DNA of 48,117 nucleotides from Fluviicola sp. (GCA_002734085.1 NVXV01000001.1:566698-614814), one strand, 5' to 3'; numbered from the stretch's first letter, positions 23,032 through 33,027 are shown. The notes: generated from the sequence alone by a model not told the origin. Numbers and translations: made by a program.

Positions 23032-23039
23032 CAAAGTTA
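23032..23039 (-). promoter_or_regulatory. Possible -7 element of the cyoE/oxidase cluster
   Basis: The minus strand reads TAACTTTG, matching TAnnTTTG, about 50 nt upstream of the cyoE ATG. The nearest TTG is only 13 nt upstream, so the -33 element is poor. Confidence 0.4.
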
Positions 23040-23084
23040 ATTAATATTTGTTCAACATGATTATAAATTAGGTGAATTGAAATA

Positions 23085-24794
23085 TTATGATTGCTGCACA
23101 ATCAATTCCTCCCCAATTTTTTCCACCTTAATCAAATCATGTTTTCTCAACCCCTTCAATCCTTTATCCCATTGCTTATTACTCAAACCAGTTTTTTCCT
23201 TTAAAACATTAAGATCCATTTTCTCTTCTTTTTGAAGTATATCAATGATCAATTGCTCGTTTTCTTTCAGTTCTGGGCCAGCTTCTTCAAATTTCTCTAC
23301 TCGCATTTGTGGGAAAAACAAAACTTCCTGTATCGACTGATTATCTGTTAAATACATGACTAAACGATCCATTCCGATACCTAACCCTGATGTTGGCGGC
23401 ATTCCGTATTCTAAAGATCTTAGGAAATCTTGATCGATAAACTCTCCCGCTTCGTCATCCCCTTTTTTAGCTAATTTGACTTGCTCTTCGAATCTGGCTC
23501 TCTGCTCAATTGGGTCGTTTAACTCAGAATATGCGTTTGCAATTTCTTTCCCACAAACCATCAACTCAAAACGCTCTGTTAAATCTGGGTTTTCTCTATG
23601 TTCCTTACAAAGTGGAGACATTTCTTTTGGGTAATCGATGATGAACGTTGGCTGGATATAGTTTCCTTCACATTTTTCACCAAATATTTCGTCTATCAGC
23701 TTTCCTTTACCCATTGTCTCATCCACCTCAATTTTCATTGATTTTGCCGCGGCTCTCAACTCATCTTCCGATTTCTCATAAATGTCGAAACCAGTAAATT
23801 CAAGTATCGAATCACGCATGGTGATTCTTTTGTAAGGCGCTTTGAAGTCCACTTTATGTTTTCCAAAAGTTGCTTCTGTTGTTCCATTTACGGCTATCGC
23901 ACAATGCTCTAATAGCTGCTCTGTGAACTCCATCATCCAGTTATAATCTTTGTATGACACATAGATTTCCATTGCAGTAAATTCGGGGTTATGTGTTCTA
24001 TCCATTCCTTCATTTCTGAAGTTTTTTGAGAACTCATATACTCCATCAAAACCTCCGGCGATTAGTCTTTTTAGATACAACTCATTAGCAATACGCATGT
24101 ATAAAGGAATATCCAACGCATTATGATGTGTAACAAACGGTCTTGCCGCTGCACCACCTGCAATCGGTTGTAATATTGGCGTTTCTACCTCCATGTAACC
24201 GGCATCATTAAAAAATTGACGCATCGCATTAAATAGCTTTGTTCTCTTTACAAAGATTTCTTTTACTTGAGGATTTACAACCAAGTCAACATAACGCTGA
24301 CGATATCTTTGCTCTGGATCGGTAAATGCATCGTGTACATTTCCTTCACTATCTGTTTTTGGAAGTGGTAGCGGTTTAAGCGATTTTGAAAGCATTTTAA
24401 ATTCTTTCACCATTATGGAAATCTCGCCCACCTGTGTTTTAAAAAGCGTTCCTTCAACACCTATAAAGTCACCTAAATGAAGCATTTTTTTGAATACATC
24501 ATTGTACATCGACTTGTCTTCTCCTTCACAAATTTCATCTCGATTGAAGTACAACTGAATTCTTCCAGTAGAATCTTGAAGATCACCAAAAGAAGCTTTT
24601 CCTTGAATTTTTCTACGCATCAAACGACCAGCAACTATCACTTTTTCTCCTTCTTTATAGTTCTCCTTTATTTCAAGTGCCTTGTGGGAAACGGGGTATA
24701 ATGCCGCAGGATAAGGATCTATGCCGTATTCACGCAGTTTTTCAAGTGTTTCTCTTCGAAGTATTTCTTGATCGGAAAGTGATGCTGTACTCAT
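23085..24794 (-). CDS. lysS: Lysyl-tRNA synthetase, class II, with C-terminal extension
   Basis: 569 residues. The OB-fold anticodon-binding domain is about 55-155 (VIVAGRLMRRKIQGKASFGDL). The class II core follows, with motif 1 around the RQFFNDAGYMEVETPIL segment, motif 2 around FRNEGMDRTHNPEF and motif 3 GLGIGMDRLVMYLTD. Ordinary bacterial LysS ends about 30 residues after motif 3 (E. coli 505). Here about 70 further residues form a small winged-helix-like module (ENEQLIIDILQ, NVLKEKTGLSNKQWDKGL, KHDLIKVEK). The enzyme charges tRNA-Lys. The role of the extension is unknown. Confidence 0.96.
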   Translation of the reverse strand: MSTASLSDQEILRRETLEKLREYGIDPYPAALYPVSHKALEIKENYKEGEKVIVAGRLMRRKIQGKASFGDLQDSTGRIQLYFNRDEICEGEDKSMYNDVFKKMLHLGDFIGVEGTLFKTQVGEISIMVKEFKMLSKSLKPLPLPKTDSEGNVHDAFTDPEQRYRQRYVDLVVNPQVKEIFVKRTKLFNAMRQFFNDAGYMEVETPILQPIAGGAAARPFVTHHNALDIPLYMRIANELYLKRLIAGGFDGVYEFSKNFRNEGMDRTHNPEFTAMEIYVSYKDYNWMMEFTEQLLEHCAIAVNGTTEATFGKHKVDFKAPYKRITMRDSILEFTGFDIYEKSEDELRAAAKSMKIEVDETMGKGKLIDEIFGEKCEGNYIQPTFIIDYPKEMSPLCKEHRENPDLTERFELMVCGKEIANAYSELNDPIEQRARFEEQVKLAKKGDDEAGEFIDQDFLRSLEYGMPPTSGLGIGMDRLVMYLTDNQSIQEVLFFPQMRVEKFEEAGPELKENEQLIIDILQKEEKMDLNVLKEKTGLSNKQWDKGLKGLRKHDLIKVEKIGEELIVQQS

Positions 24795-24828
24795 TTGACT
24801 TGTATTAGTTATTCATAATATTAAGGTG

Positions 24829-24836
24829 CAAAGATA
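24829..24836 (-). promoter_or_regulatory. Possible -7 element of lysS
   Basis: The minus strand reads TATCTTTG, a match to TAnnTTTG, 35 nt upstream of the ATG. No TTG is found at 19 nt spacing. Confidence 0.4.
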
Positions 24837-24896
24837 AATAATACCTAAAAGGTACTATTATGAATAGAAGGAAAATAAATTAAAAAAAGTAATGAA

Positions 24897-24933
24897 ACAA
24901 AAAAAGCGACCTTCCAAAGTTGGAGGTCGCTTT
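24897..24933 (-). terminator. Intrinsic terminator of the tandem metalloprotease gene
   Basis: A GC-rich stem of about 12 bp with one bulge. AAAGCGACCT pairs with AGGTCGCTTT around the loop near 24916-24921. It is followed on the minus strand by a run of seven T. It lies 20 bp downstream of the stop codon at 24952. Confidence 0.8.
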
Positions 24934-24951
24934 GTTCTTAGATATATTATT

Positions 24952-27057
24952 TTATTTAACCATTAGTCGTTTAACTCTTTGAACACCGTCAACAGTAACT
25001 CTTACCATGTAAACGCCAGCTTCAACTCCTGAAGTATTTAGCATGATTAAGTTTCTACCGCTTTCCGCATTTATGTTTGTCGTTGATACTGTTTGTCCAA
25101 TAGCATTAACAATTTCAATCGATGCTTTTTGAGCATTATCAACAGAGAATACGACATTCGCTTCGTCAGTAGCTGGATTTGGATAAACATTAAATTCTGA
25201 GATCAATGCATTTTCATTTCCAACTGACAGCGGCTCATCGTCCGAAGTACCTTGGTAAATATTGATATCGTCAAGGAAGAAGTTATTACCTCCGTCTGAT
25301 TCAAATTCAAATCTCATTCTAAAGTTTTCTACCCAATACGAACTTGTTACGTTTGTAACGTGAACTGTTGTCCAGTCGTCGATTGATGTAGGTTCCCACG
25401 AACTCGATGCAGTCATTTCACTTAAGTTATCTCCCTTGATCGTTTTACGTTGAATCCAAGACTCACCGCAATTATTAGAGATAAATACTCGTAACCATTC
25501 TTCGTTACTAGACGATCTTTTTCTGTAAGCATATCTGAATGAAAGCGTTACTTCGTCTGTTATAGTACTCAAATCAATAGGTTGAGAATAGATATTATCT
25601 AATCGACCACTCGGCTGACCAAAATTATTTAGTCTAACACTTTTTTGTCCTGAATGACCAAAACTACTCTCTAATAGGAAACCATTTCCATCAGGGTTTT
25701 CAACAGCCCACGGTGAAGTTGAAAGGTTTGAGTAGCTTTCAAATCCTTCCATGAATGGTAGGTTTGAACTATTCTCTAAAACAGTGATATAAGATGTTTT
25801 CGTTTCTGTTGCATTGTTTGTTCCATCCGTTGCTGTAAGCACAACTTCATATGTTCCAGGTGTGTTATATGTGACTACTGGGTTTTGATCTGTTGAAGTT
25901 GCTGGTGAACCTCCTGGAAATTCCCAATCCCATCCTGATGGTGCATGGTATGAATAATCAGAGAAGCTAATAGACTGACCCGGACAAATCACTTGTTTAT
26001 CTGCAATGAAATCTGCTTGACACATAATTTCAGGTTCGTTTACACCAGTAAATGCAAGATTTCCAGCTGTACTCAAGTTGTTTCTACCACCCGTACTAGA
26101 ATTTAATGCTGCTTGCATTCTAGATTTTTGTCCAAGCGTAAACATTTTTGAGCAGTATGAGTATTCCATAAAGTTTTCAACATTGTCCTTACTTCCACAC
26201 GTTTCACCTTGAAGGTTACAAGAAGTCCACCCCTCGGTATTTGGAGTGTCACCAACTCCATCATCACTGCTACAATTAGTAGCAACTCCTGGGTCATTTG
26301 TAGGCCCCCAAGGATGCGATAGGTTGAGCCAATGCCCCACTTCATGAGTCATAGCCCTGCTAGCAAAAGATGAACCAGTACCAATACTACCAAGATAATT
26401 ATGTAATATGTGAATTCCATTGCCCATTCCATTACCAATCCAAGTACTTGGAGTATACGTGTAACCAGCGGCACCGCCTATATCAGCAGCTACAAATACA
26501 TTTAAATATCTATCGCCTGGCCAGTTTCCGTGTTCATTTTGAACTGCGGAAATACGGTCGTTACCAGAACCTCCATTAGTTGCTGTAGAAAAAGTTCTTG
26601 TAATACCGTTTGTACAGTCCCCGTTTGGTTTCTTACGAGCAAGTTTAAATTCAACTTCTATGTCTGCAACTAATGAAGCAAATTCAGACTGAACATTGTT
26701 TGCATCAGAATTAAGTAATTGAAAATCATCATTCAGAATACGTATGCAGTCCTCAACCTGCTCGTTTGAGATGTTTTCAGGCCCGCCAGCATGTATAATA
26801 TGGACGACTACTGGGATAGTATATTGAACAGCTCTGGAACCTGAATTTGTTTGTAATTCTGGGTGAGCGGCAATATAATCTTGTATTTCTTGTAAATAAT
26901 CTTCTCTATCTTGTTCATATTGTACCCTTTCTTGTGGTGTAAGTGACTGTAGAAACTCTTCAGTCTTTTCATCCGTATGACAAGGGTATGTCTCTTGCGC
27001 AATTGAGATTGAACTTAACCCCAAGAACAAAGAAAGGGAGAGTAATAACTTTTTCAT
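24952..27057 (-). CDS. M43 metalloprotease with PKD and T9SS type A sorting domains (copy A)
   Basis: 701 residues from the ATG at 27057, which begins the signal peptide (MKKLLLSLSLFLGLSS...IAQ, 1-21). A frame extension upstream is rejected. A propeptide runs to about 78, and the M43 catalytic domain opens with YTIPVVVHIIH. The zinc motif is HEVGHWLNLSH (238-248) and the Met-turn FMEYS (296-300). A PKD domain spans about 352-426 (GWDWEFPGG...YNTPGTYEVVLTATDG). A beta-sandwich module spans about 433-617, ending DDINIYQG. The T9SS sorting domain is 622-701 (FNVYPNPATDE to a basic tail). It is predicted to be secreted and surface-anchored. The paralogue lies 118 bp upstream. Confidence 0.94.
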   Translation of the reverse strand: MKKLLLSLSLFLGLSSISIAQETYPCHTDEKTEEFLQSLTPQERVQYEQDREDYLQEIQDYIAAHPELQTNSGSRAVQYTIPVVVHIIHAGGPENISNEQVEDCIRILNDDFQLLNSDANNVQSEFASLVADIEVEFKLARKKPNGDCTNGITRTFSTATNGGSGNDRISAVQNEHGNWPGDRYLNVFVAADIGGAAGYTYTPSTWIGNGMGNGIHILHNYLGSIGTGSSFASRAMTHEVGHWLNLSHPWGPTNDPGVATNCSSDDGVGDTPNTEGWTSCNLQGETCGSKDNVENFMEYSYCSKMFTLGQKSRMQAALNSSTGGRNNLSTAGNLAFTGVNEPEIMCQADFIADKQVICPGQSISFSDYSYHAPSGWDWEFPGGSPATSTDQNPVVTYNTPGTYEVVLTATDGTNNATETKTSYITVLENSSNLPFMEGFESYSNLSTSPWAVENPDGNGFLLESSFGHSGQKSVRLNNFGQPSGRLDNIYSQPIDLSTITDEVTLSFRYAYRKRSSSNEEWLRVFISNNCGESWIQRKTIKGDNLSEMTASSSWEPTSIDDWTTVHVTNVTSSYWVENFRMRFEFESDGGNNFFLDDINIYQGTSDDEPLSVGNENALISEFNVYPNPATDEANVVFSVDNAQKASIEIVNAIGQTVSTTNINAESGRNLIMLNTSGVEAGVYMVRVTVDGVQRVKRLMVK

Positions 27058-27087
27058 ATAATTGAGTTTTAAATTTGTATAGCAACG

Positions 27088-27117
27088 TAAATATAAGGAA
27101 CTGTTAAGAAAAAACAA
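27088..27117 (-). promoter_or_regulatory. Promoter of metalloprotease copy A
   Basis: On the minus strand TTG (complement of 27115-27117), a 19-nt spacer, then TATATTTA (27088-27095), one mismatch from TAnnTTTG. This indicates copy A can be transcribed independently of copy B. Confidence 0.6.
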
Positions 27118-27175
27118 AAACCTTTATTTAAATGGTAGTATACATTGATTAAAGTAAACAATAGTTAACAACTAT

Positions 27176-29299
27176 CTAGTTAAAAACTATTTTTCTAACA
27201 TTTTTTGTTCCATCGCTGGAAATGATGTTTAGGAAATATATTCCTTCAGAAATATTATCTGTTCCTAAAACAATTAAATTTTGTCCATTTTTTCCTGCGA
27301 TAAATCTATTTAAAACTTCTTGTCCTTGTGCGTTCATTAATGAAAATGTTAAGCCTTGTGATTTTTCTAAATTTAGCTTCACATTTAACTCTTGATCTGT
27401 AGGGTTTGGGTATATATACAGTTCAGAAATGTTGTTTTCATTTGATAAATTTAAAACCACATCATCTGAGGGAGATCCTTGATAAATATTTATATCGTCT
27501 ATAAAGAAGTTGTTTCCATCGTCATTTTCAAATTGAAATCTCATTCTAAAATCTTCTACCCAATAAGATCCGGTAACATTTGTCATATGCACTGTTACCC
27601 AATCATTATCTGAACTTGGTTCCCAAGATGAGGTGGCAACTTCCTCTCCTAAAACATCACCCTTTAAAGTTTTTCTTTGGATCCAAGTATCGCCACAATT
27701 GTTCGAAATAAAAACTCGCAGCCATTCTTCATTTGAGGAATTTCTTTTTCTATAGGCATATCTGAAAGATAGCGTTACTTCATCTGTAATGCTTGATAGA
27801 TCTATTGGAGAAGACATTAAATCATCTAATCCTCCTTGTGGTTGTCCAAAATTTTCAAGTTTTGCGCTTTGTGTTCCAGATAATCCTACACCTCCAATCT
27901 CAAAGCCTGCGTCTTCACCAAAATTTTCCGTAACCCAAAAGTTGGATGGCAAGCTACTTATTGCTTCGAAGTCTTCATAAAAAGGAAGGTTTTCTGAATC
28001 ATTTAACACTTTAATAAAACCTGTTTTGGTTTCTGTCGCGTTATTTGAGCCATCGGAAATTTCCAATGTTACCTCGTATAAACCAGGCGTGTTGTATAAA
28101 ACTGTTGGGTTCTGATCTGTGGATGCAGACGGAGTTCCACCTTCAAATGTCCAATTCCAAGTAGTTTGACCATGGTAAGACATATCTGTAAAATCAATAG
28201 ACTCTCCGGCACAAATGACTTGTTTGTTTGCGGAAAAATCGGATTTGCAAATAACATCTGGAAGATTGACACCTGTAGCGGTTAAATTTGCTGCAGACGT
28301 AAGTGAGATAAAATTTGGTATAGTTTCGAAATTATTCTGCATTAAGTCTTTTTGTCCCTCTGTGAACATTACTCTGCACGACGAATAGGCCATGTGATTT
28401 TCATTCATATCAAAAGCATCAAAGGCGAAATAATCATTCGCTGGAACGTCTGTACAAGTATTATTTGATGAAAGACATCCGAAAACCTGTTCAGCGGGTG
28501 GTGTGTCACAAATATAGTCTCCATTTTGACTGCAGTCATTAGAGTGGCAGCCGCTTTGAAAAGTATGGAAGAGACCACAAATATGTCCCATTTCGTGCGT
28601 TAAGGTCCTGCCTCCGTTGTTTACCGCAGTTCCAATTCGACCTATACGATCGTGTCTGTTTAAAATTCCATGGCCAGCACCCCAATTGTTGTATGGTAAA
28701 AAAGCATAACCTAAAGTAATTCCTTGTTGCCCTCCGTTATCGATAGAGTTAACTACCCAAATATTCAAATATGAATCGTTTGGCCATGTATCTAAGCCAC
28801 CATTTGCCGATGATTTTACATTTTCACCAGCATTATTAACAAGTTGAGGAGCAAACTTTCTTTGTATACCATTTGTGCAGTTGCCATTGGGGTCAAGTTT
28901 AGCCAGTTTAAATTCTACCTGAACATCTGAAAGAAGTGGAGAAAAAGGTGCGTCAGCTGTGTTTCTAATGTTTGCTGCATCAGTATTTAATGCTGCAAAA
29001 TCTTCATTCATCACATCAATTCCACTTTGGACTTGTTCCATCGAAATGTTACCCGCTCCGCCGTCATGAATAATATGAAATACTACTGGAATTGTGTAAA
29101 CTGCTGCTTTCGGAGCAGGGTTTTGTGCTGCTTGCTGTCTAATATCCTGTATCTTTTGTGATATTTCGCTTAAGTAATTCGGATCTTCACTTATGTTTTT
29201 TTCAAGGATTGGATCGAATCCACACCAATTATCGGCGTTTTGTCCAAACGAAGTGAACACTGTAAGAAGCAGGGTTGTAAAAACAAGTATATTTTTCAT
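27176..29299 (-). CDS. M43 metalloprotease with PKD and T9SS type A sorting domains (copy B)
   Basis: 707 residues from the ATG at 29299, which starts the signal peptide MKNILVFTTLLLTVFTSFGQ. The upstream leader resembles that of copy A (AAACTC..AATTATG), supporting this start over the in-frame ATG at 29314. The catalytic domain opens YTIPVVFHIIH, with zinc motif HEMGHICGLFH (235-245) and Met-turn HMAYS (302-306). Several extra Cys pairs (SGCHSNDC, DYICDTPP, GCLSSNNTC) follow the zinc site, as in the M43 family. PKD is about 356-430, the beta-sandwich module about 437-618, and the sorting domain follows (LYIYPNPTDQE). The accessory modules are far closer to copy A than the protease domains are. 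Confidence 0.94.
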   Translation of the reverse strand: MKNILVFTTLLLTVFTSFGQNADNWCGFDPILEKNISEDPNYLSEISQKIQDIRQQAAQNPAPKAAVYTIPVVFHIIHDGGAGNISMEQVQSGIDVMNEDFAALNTDAANIRNTADAPFSPLLSDVQVEFKLAKLDPNGNCTNGIQRKFAPQLVNNAGENVKSSANGGLDTWPNDSYLNIWVVNSIDNGGQQGITLGYAFLPYNNWGAGHGILNRHDRIGRIGTAVNNGGRTLTHEMGHICGLFHTFQSGCHSNDCSQNGDYICDTPPAEQVFGCLSSNNTCTDVPANDYFAFDAFDMNENHMAYSSCRVMFTEGQKDLMQNNFETIPNFISLTSAANLTATGVNLPDVICKSDFSANKQVICAGESIDFTDMSYHGQTTWNWTFEGGTPSASTDQNPTVLYNTPGLYEVTLEISDGSNNATETKTGFIKVLNDSENLPFYEDFEAISSLPSNFWVTENFGEDAGFEIGGVGLSGTQSAKLENFGQPQGGLDDLMSSPIDLSSITDEVTLSFRYAYRKRNSSNEEWLRVFISNNCGDTWIQRKTLKGDVLGEEVATSSWEPSSDNDWVTVHMTNVTGSYWVEDFRMRFQFENDDGNNFFIDDINIYQGSPSDDVVLNLSNENNISELYIYPNPTDQELNVKLNLEKSQGLTFSLMNAQGQEVLNRFIAGKNGQNLIVLGTDNISEGIYFLNIISSDGTKNVRKIVFN

Positions 29300-29419
29300 A
29301 ATTGGGAGTTTCATATATTTTAGCGTGCGCAATGTATAATAATTTACCAGGGTACACAACAAATAACGATGAAAAGCTTCAAATGGTTTGTTTGATTACC
29401 AAAAGGAATACCCATAAAC

Positions 29420-29447
29420 AAAAAAAGCGACCATATCGGTCGCTTTT
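29420..29447 (-). terminator. Terminator at the end of the ATP synthase operon
   Basis: The stem AAAAGCGACC/GGTCGCTTTT surrounds a five-base loop, with seven T following on the minus strand. It lies 23 bp past the atpG stop. The GCGACC stem sequence is shared with the terminator at 24897. Confidence 0.8.
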
Positions 29448-29469
29448 AATATAATTATTGTGAATGTAA

Positions 29470-30345
29470 CTAGCCGTTCAATGCTTCGGCACCACCAACG
29501 ATTTCTAAAATTTCGTTCGTAATTGCAGCTTGACGTGCTTTGTTGTATTCGAGTGTTAAATCTTTCTTCAACTCGCTAGCGTTATCCGTTGCTTTATGCA
29601 TCGCAGTCATTCGAGCTCCGTGTTCTGAAGCTTGAGAATCTAAAACAGCTTTAAACAATTGTAGCTTTAATGTTTTCGGAATTAAATCACGAACAATTTC
29701 AATTTTTGAAGGTTCGAAAATATAGTCTCCTGCTTTATCTAAATTTTCTTCTGTAGAAGGTTCAATTGGAAGTAACTGCTCGGCTTGAACTTCTTGAATC
29801 GCTGCATTTTTGAATTGATTGTAAACTACTATTACTTTATCAAATTTACCTTCAACAAATGCATCCATAGCATATTGAGCGTGATCAGCCACACGTTCGA
29901 AAGTTAAGTCGTTAAACATATCTTCAGCTTCACCTAAACCTTCTGGACGAATTATTAAATTTCCACGTTTAAAAGCATCATTTACTTTTTTACCAATAGT
30001 TAATACATTAACATTTTTATTGCTGTATTCATTCTTGATAAGAAGATTGATCTTTTTAGTAATGTTATTATTAAATCCACCACAAAGGCCCCTGTTTGAA
30101 GATACACCTATAATAAGTACGTTTTTGACATCACGTTCTTCAGCAAAACGGTTTTCAGATAAATCCAAAGTACCACTTACATTCCCAAGAATTTCTTTCA
30201 GTTTTTGAGCGTAAGGACGCAATTGAGTTATCGCATCTTGTGCTTTTCTCAACTTAGCAGCAGACACCATTTTCATGGCAGACGTAATCTGCATCGTCGA
30301 GCTGATCGAAGTAATACGACTTTTTATTTCTTTTAAATTTGCCAT
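29470..30345 (-). CDS. atpG: ATP synthase F1 gamma subunit
   Basis: A 291-residue central rotor stalk subunit. The N-terminal coiled coil starts MANLKEIKSRITSISSTMQITSAMKMVSAAKLRKAQ and the C-terminal helix ends NEILEIVGGAEALNG, both diagnostic. Central GVSSNRGLCGGFNNNI is the usual Rossmann-like start. It is the last gene of the operon. The beta and epsilon genes that often follow are absent. Confidence 0.97.
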   Translation of the reverse strand: MANLKEIKSRITSISSTMQITSAMKMVSAAKLRKAQDAITQLRPYAQKLKEILGNVSGTLDLSENRFAEERDVKNVLIIGVSSNRGLCGGFNNNITKKINLLIKNEYSNKNVNVLTIGKKVNDAFKRGNLIIRPEGLGEAEDMFNDLTFERVADHAQYAMDAFVEGKFDKVIVVYNQFKNAAIQEVQAEQLLPIEPSTEENLDKAGDYIFEPSKIEIVRDLIPKTLKLQLFKAVLDSQASEHGARMTAMHKATDNASELKKDLTLEYNKARQAAITNEILEIVGGAEALNG

Positions 30346-30379
30346 TTGTTTTTACAAAATTAGCATTCAATTAATCGAA

Positions 30380-31954
30380 TTAATATTTTGAAGCTAGCTC
30401 CTTTGCCACTCTTGCAAGTGTATCTGTAGCATTATCAGTTAACTTACCTGATTTAAGCTCATCCATAACATCTTTGTGCTTTGCATCTAAGTAATCTAGA
30501 TATTCGATTTCGAAATCTTTTACTTTATCTACGGGAACATTTTGAATCAATCCTTTTGTACCCACATAAATGATAGCAATTTGACGCTCCACTGGGAACG
30601 GGTCACCTTCATTTTGTTTCAGGATCTCAACGTTTCTCGCACCTTTGTCAAGTACACCTTTTGTTGCAGCATCTAAATCAGATCCGAATTTAGCAAACGC
30701 TTCAAGTTCTCTATATTGCGCTTGGTCCAACTTAAGTGTACCCGCTACTTTTTTCATTGATTTTATCTGTGCAGAACCACCTACACGAGATACAGAGATA
30801 CCTACATTAATCGCTGGACGAATACCCGAGTTGAATAAGTCAGACTCTAAAAAGATTTGACCATCTGTAATCGATATTACGTTTGTTGGAATATATGCAG
30901 AAACGTCACCTGCTTGTGTTTCGATAATTGGAAGTGCAGTTAAAGAACCACCACCTTTAATTTTATCTTTTAAAGCATCAGGTAAATCGTTCATTTGTGA
31001 GGCAATTGTATCATCGTTGATGATTTTTGCAGCACGCTCCAACAATCTTGAGTGAAGATAGAATACATCACCAGGGTATGCTTCACGACCCGGAGGACGA
31101 CGAAGTAATAGTGATACCTCACGGTAAGCAACAGCTTGTTTCGATAAATCATCAAATACAATTAAACCAGGTCTTCCAGTATCACGGAAGTACTCACCAA
31201 TTGCAGCACCTGTCATAGGAGCAAAGAACTGCATTGGCGCAGGATCAGAAGCGTTAGATGCAACAATCGTTGTATACGCCATTGCTCCAGCCTCTTCTAA
31301 TTTCTTAACAATTCCAGCCACAGTTGATCCTTTTTGACCAATTGCAACATATATACAGTATACAGGCTCACCTGCATCGTAAAATTCTTTTTGGTTGATG
31401 ATCGCGTCAATTGCAACGGTTGTTTTACCTGTTTGACGGTCACCAATAATTAACTCACGTTGACCACGACCGATTGGAATCATCGCATCAATCGATTTGA
31501 TTCCAGTTTGAAGCGGTTCAGTTACTGGTTCTCTAAAGATAACACCAGGTGCTTTACGCTCGATAGGCATTTCAAAAAGTTCACCTTCGATTGGACCTTT
31601 ACCATCAATTGGATTTCCAAGTGTATCTACAACACGTCCAACGATACCTTCACCTACTTTTACAGAGGCAATTTTACCTAAACGTTTTACAGTATCACCT
31701 TCTTTTACCTGAGAAGAACGACCTAGAAGTACGGCTCCTACGTTGTCTTCCTCTAAGTTTAGAGCAATACCTTGAAGTCCACCTTCAAATTCAATTAATT
31801 CTCCGTATTGAACTCCACCTAGTCCGTAAATACGTGCAATACCATCTCCAATTTGAAGAACGGTACCTACTTCCTGAAGTTCCGCTTCCGATTTAAATCC
31901 GGAGAGCTGTTCTCTTAAGATTGCAGAAACTTCTGCTGGTTTTATATCTGCCAT
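30380..31954 (-). CDS. atpA: ATP synthase F1 alpha subunit
   Basis: A 524-residue non-catalytic nucleotide-binding subunit of the F1 hexamer. The Walker A motif GDRQTGKT is at 171-178. The [15 protein letters not shown] signature lies in the C-terminal half (residues about 370-384). The N-terminal beta barrel ([17 protein letters not shown]) is intact. It is 34 bp upstream of atpG and 34 bp downstream of atpH. Confidence 0.98.
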   Translation of the reverse strand: MADIKPAEVSAILREQLSGFKSEAELQEVGTVLQIGDGIARIYGLGGVQYGELIEFEGGLQGIALNLEEDNVGAVLLGRSSQVKEGDTVKRLGKIASVKVGEGIVGRVVDTLGNPIDGKGPIEGELFEMPIERKAPGVIFREPVTEPLQTGIKSIDAMIPIGRGQRELIIGDRQTGKTTVAIDAIINQKEFYDAGEPVYCIYVAIGQKGSTVAGIVKKLEEAGAMAYTTIVASNASDPAPMQFFAPMTGAAIGEYFRDTGRPGLIVFDDLSKQAVAYREVSLLLRRPPGREAYPGDVFYLHSRLLERAAKIINDDTIASQMNDLPDALKDKIKGGGSLTALPIIETQAGDVSAYIPTNVISITDGQIFLESDLFNSGIRPAINVGISVSRVGGSAQIKSMKKVAGTLKLDQAQYRELEAFAKFGSDLDAATKGVLDKGARNVEILKQNEGDPFPVERQIAIIYVGTKGLIQNVPVDKVKDFEIEYLDYLDAKHKDVMDELKSGKLTDNATDTLARVAKELASKY

Positions 31955-31988
31955 TTTTTCAAACTTTTTTTAGCGAACATTCGCTAAA

Positions 31989-32522
31989 TTATCGTGTTAA
32001 ACGTTGTTTTAATTCTTTTAATTGGTTGGAAACACTTGCATCAATACGAGTATCTCCCATTCTAACTACAAATCCACCGATTAATTCGGCGTCCACTTTT
32101 TCATTTAATTCAATTGTTCCATCAATCCCCTTTTCTAGTTTAGCTAGAATATCTGCTTTAACTTTGGCGTCTAAAGCTGTAGCTGAAGTGATTGAAACCG
32201 GAACAATCCCGCGCATTTCATTTACCTTCGCACTGTATTCTTCGGCGATCAAAGGTAATAACATTTCACGGCGATTCTTAGTAATCAAATGAATAAAACT
32301 CATCGAAAGCTCTTGAAAGTTTTCAAATACTTTATCCAAAATACTGTTTTTCTTAGTAGAGTTGATAATTGGACTGTTCAAGAACACATGAAAATCACGG
32401 CTCTCGTTTGTTGCGCTAATCAAGTATTCCATATCTTTCAATACAGCATCTGTGGAATTACGCTCTTCAGCGAGTTCCAATAATGATTGTGCGTATCTTC
32501 CTGCTACTTTAAATCCTTTCAT
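31989..32522 (-). CDS. atpH: ATP synthase delta subunit
   Basis: 177 residues, the peripheral stalk cap (OSCP homologue). N-terminal AGRYAQSLLELAEERNS and the C-terminal GGFVVRMGDTRIDASVSNQL motif are diagnostic of the family. It starts 4 bp after the atpF stop codon. Confidence 0.95.
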   Translation of the reverse strand: MKGFKVAGRYAQSLLELAEERNSTDAVLKDMEYLISATNESRDFHVFLNSPIINSTKKNSILDKVFENFQELSMSFIHLITKNRREMLLPLIAEEYSAKVNEMRGIVPVSITSATALDAKVKADILAKLEKGIDGTIELNEKVDAELIGGFVVRMGDTRIDASVSNQLKELKQRLTR

Positions 32523-32526
32523 GCGT

Positions 32527-33027
32527 CTAGTTTAAACTGATGTCCTCAGCAAGTTTTGAAGCTAACGTTTTTTGTTTATCGCTTGAAGACAATTCTTCAC
32601 GAAGCATTTTTTCAGCTATTTCAAGCGCTACTGAAGCCACTTGTCCTTTCAGTTCTGCAATCGCTGCATTCTTCTCAGAATTTATTGAAGCTCTGGCATT
32701 CTCAATGATTTTGTCAGCCTCTTCTTTTGCTTTCTTCTTAGAGTCTTCCACAAGTTTGTTACCTGTTTCTTTCGCTTCTTTAATCATTTGATCACGCTCT
32801 ACACGTGCTTCTTTAACAAGGTTTTCATTTTGCGTTTGCAGTTTTTTCATTTCTGCTTTGGTCTTTACGGCCATATCTAACGCATCCTGAATATTCTCTT
32901 CACGACTATTTACTGCCTTCAGAATTGGTTTCCAGGCGAATTTACGCAAAAGAAAAAGCAAGACCAAAAACAGTAAGGTCTGCCAAAAAAACATCCCAAT
33001 TGAAAACTCGTTTATTAATTTTTCCAT
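32527..33027 (-). CDS. atpF: ATP synthase F0 b subunit
   Basis: 166 residues. A single N-terminal membrane helix (about 11-29, GMFFWQTLLFLVLLFLL) is followed by RKFAWKPILKAV and a long highly charged coiled coil to the C-terminus, which forms the peripheral stator stalk. It is separated from atpE by 70 bp containing a strong hairpin. Confidence 0.96.
   Translation of the reverse strand: MEKLINEFSIGMFFWQTLLFLVLLFLLRKFAWKPILKAVNSREENIQDALDMAVKTKAEMKKLQTQNENLVKEARVERDQMIKEAKETGNKLVEDSKKKAKEEADKIIENARASINSEKNAAIAELKGQVASVALEIAEKMLREELSSSDKQKTLASKLAEDISLN

Noticed and set aside
27058-27117. 20-residue extension of metalloprotease copy A
   Set aside because: It would bury the signal peptide behind a polar leader, and the likely promoter at 27088-27117 lies inside it.
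24903-29447. Shared GCGACC hairpins at 24903 and 29423 as a possible repeat family
   Set aside because: Both are short terminator stems with T-runs and differ in loop and length. Two copies are not enough to call a dispersed repeat.
31591-31896. 101-codon plus-strand frame antisense to atpA
   Set aside because: The Leu/Gln-rich translation is the mirror of a conserved atpA sequence. There is no leader or motif.
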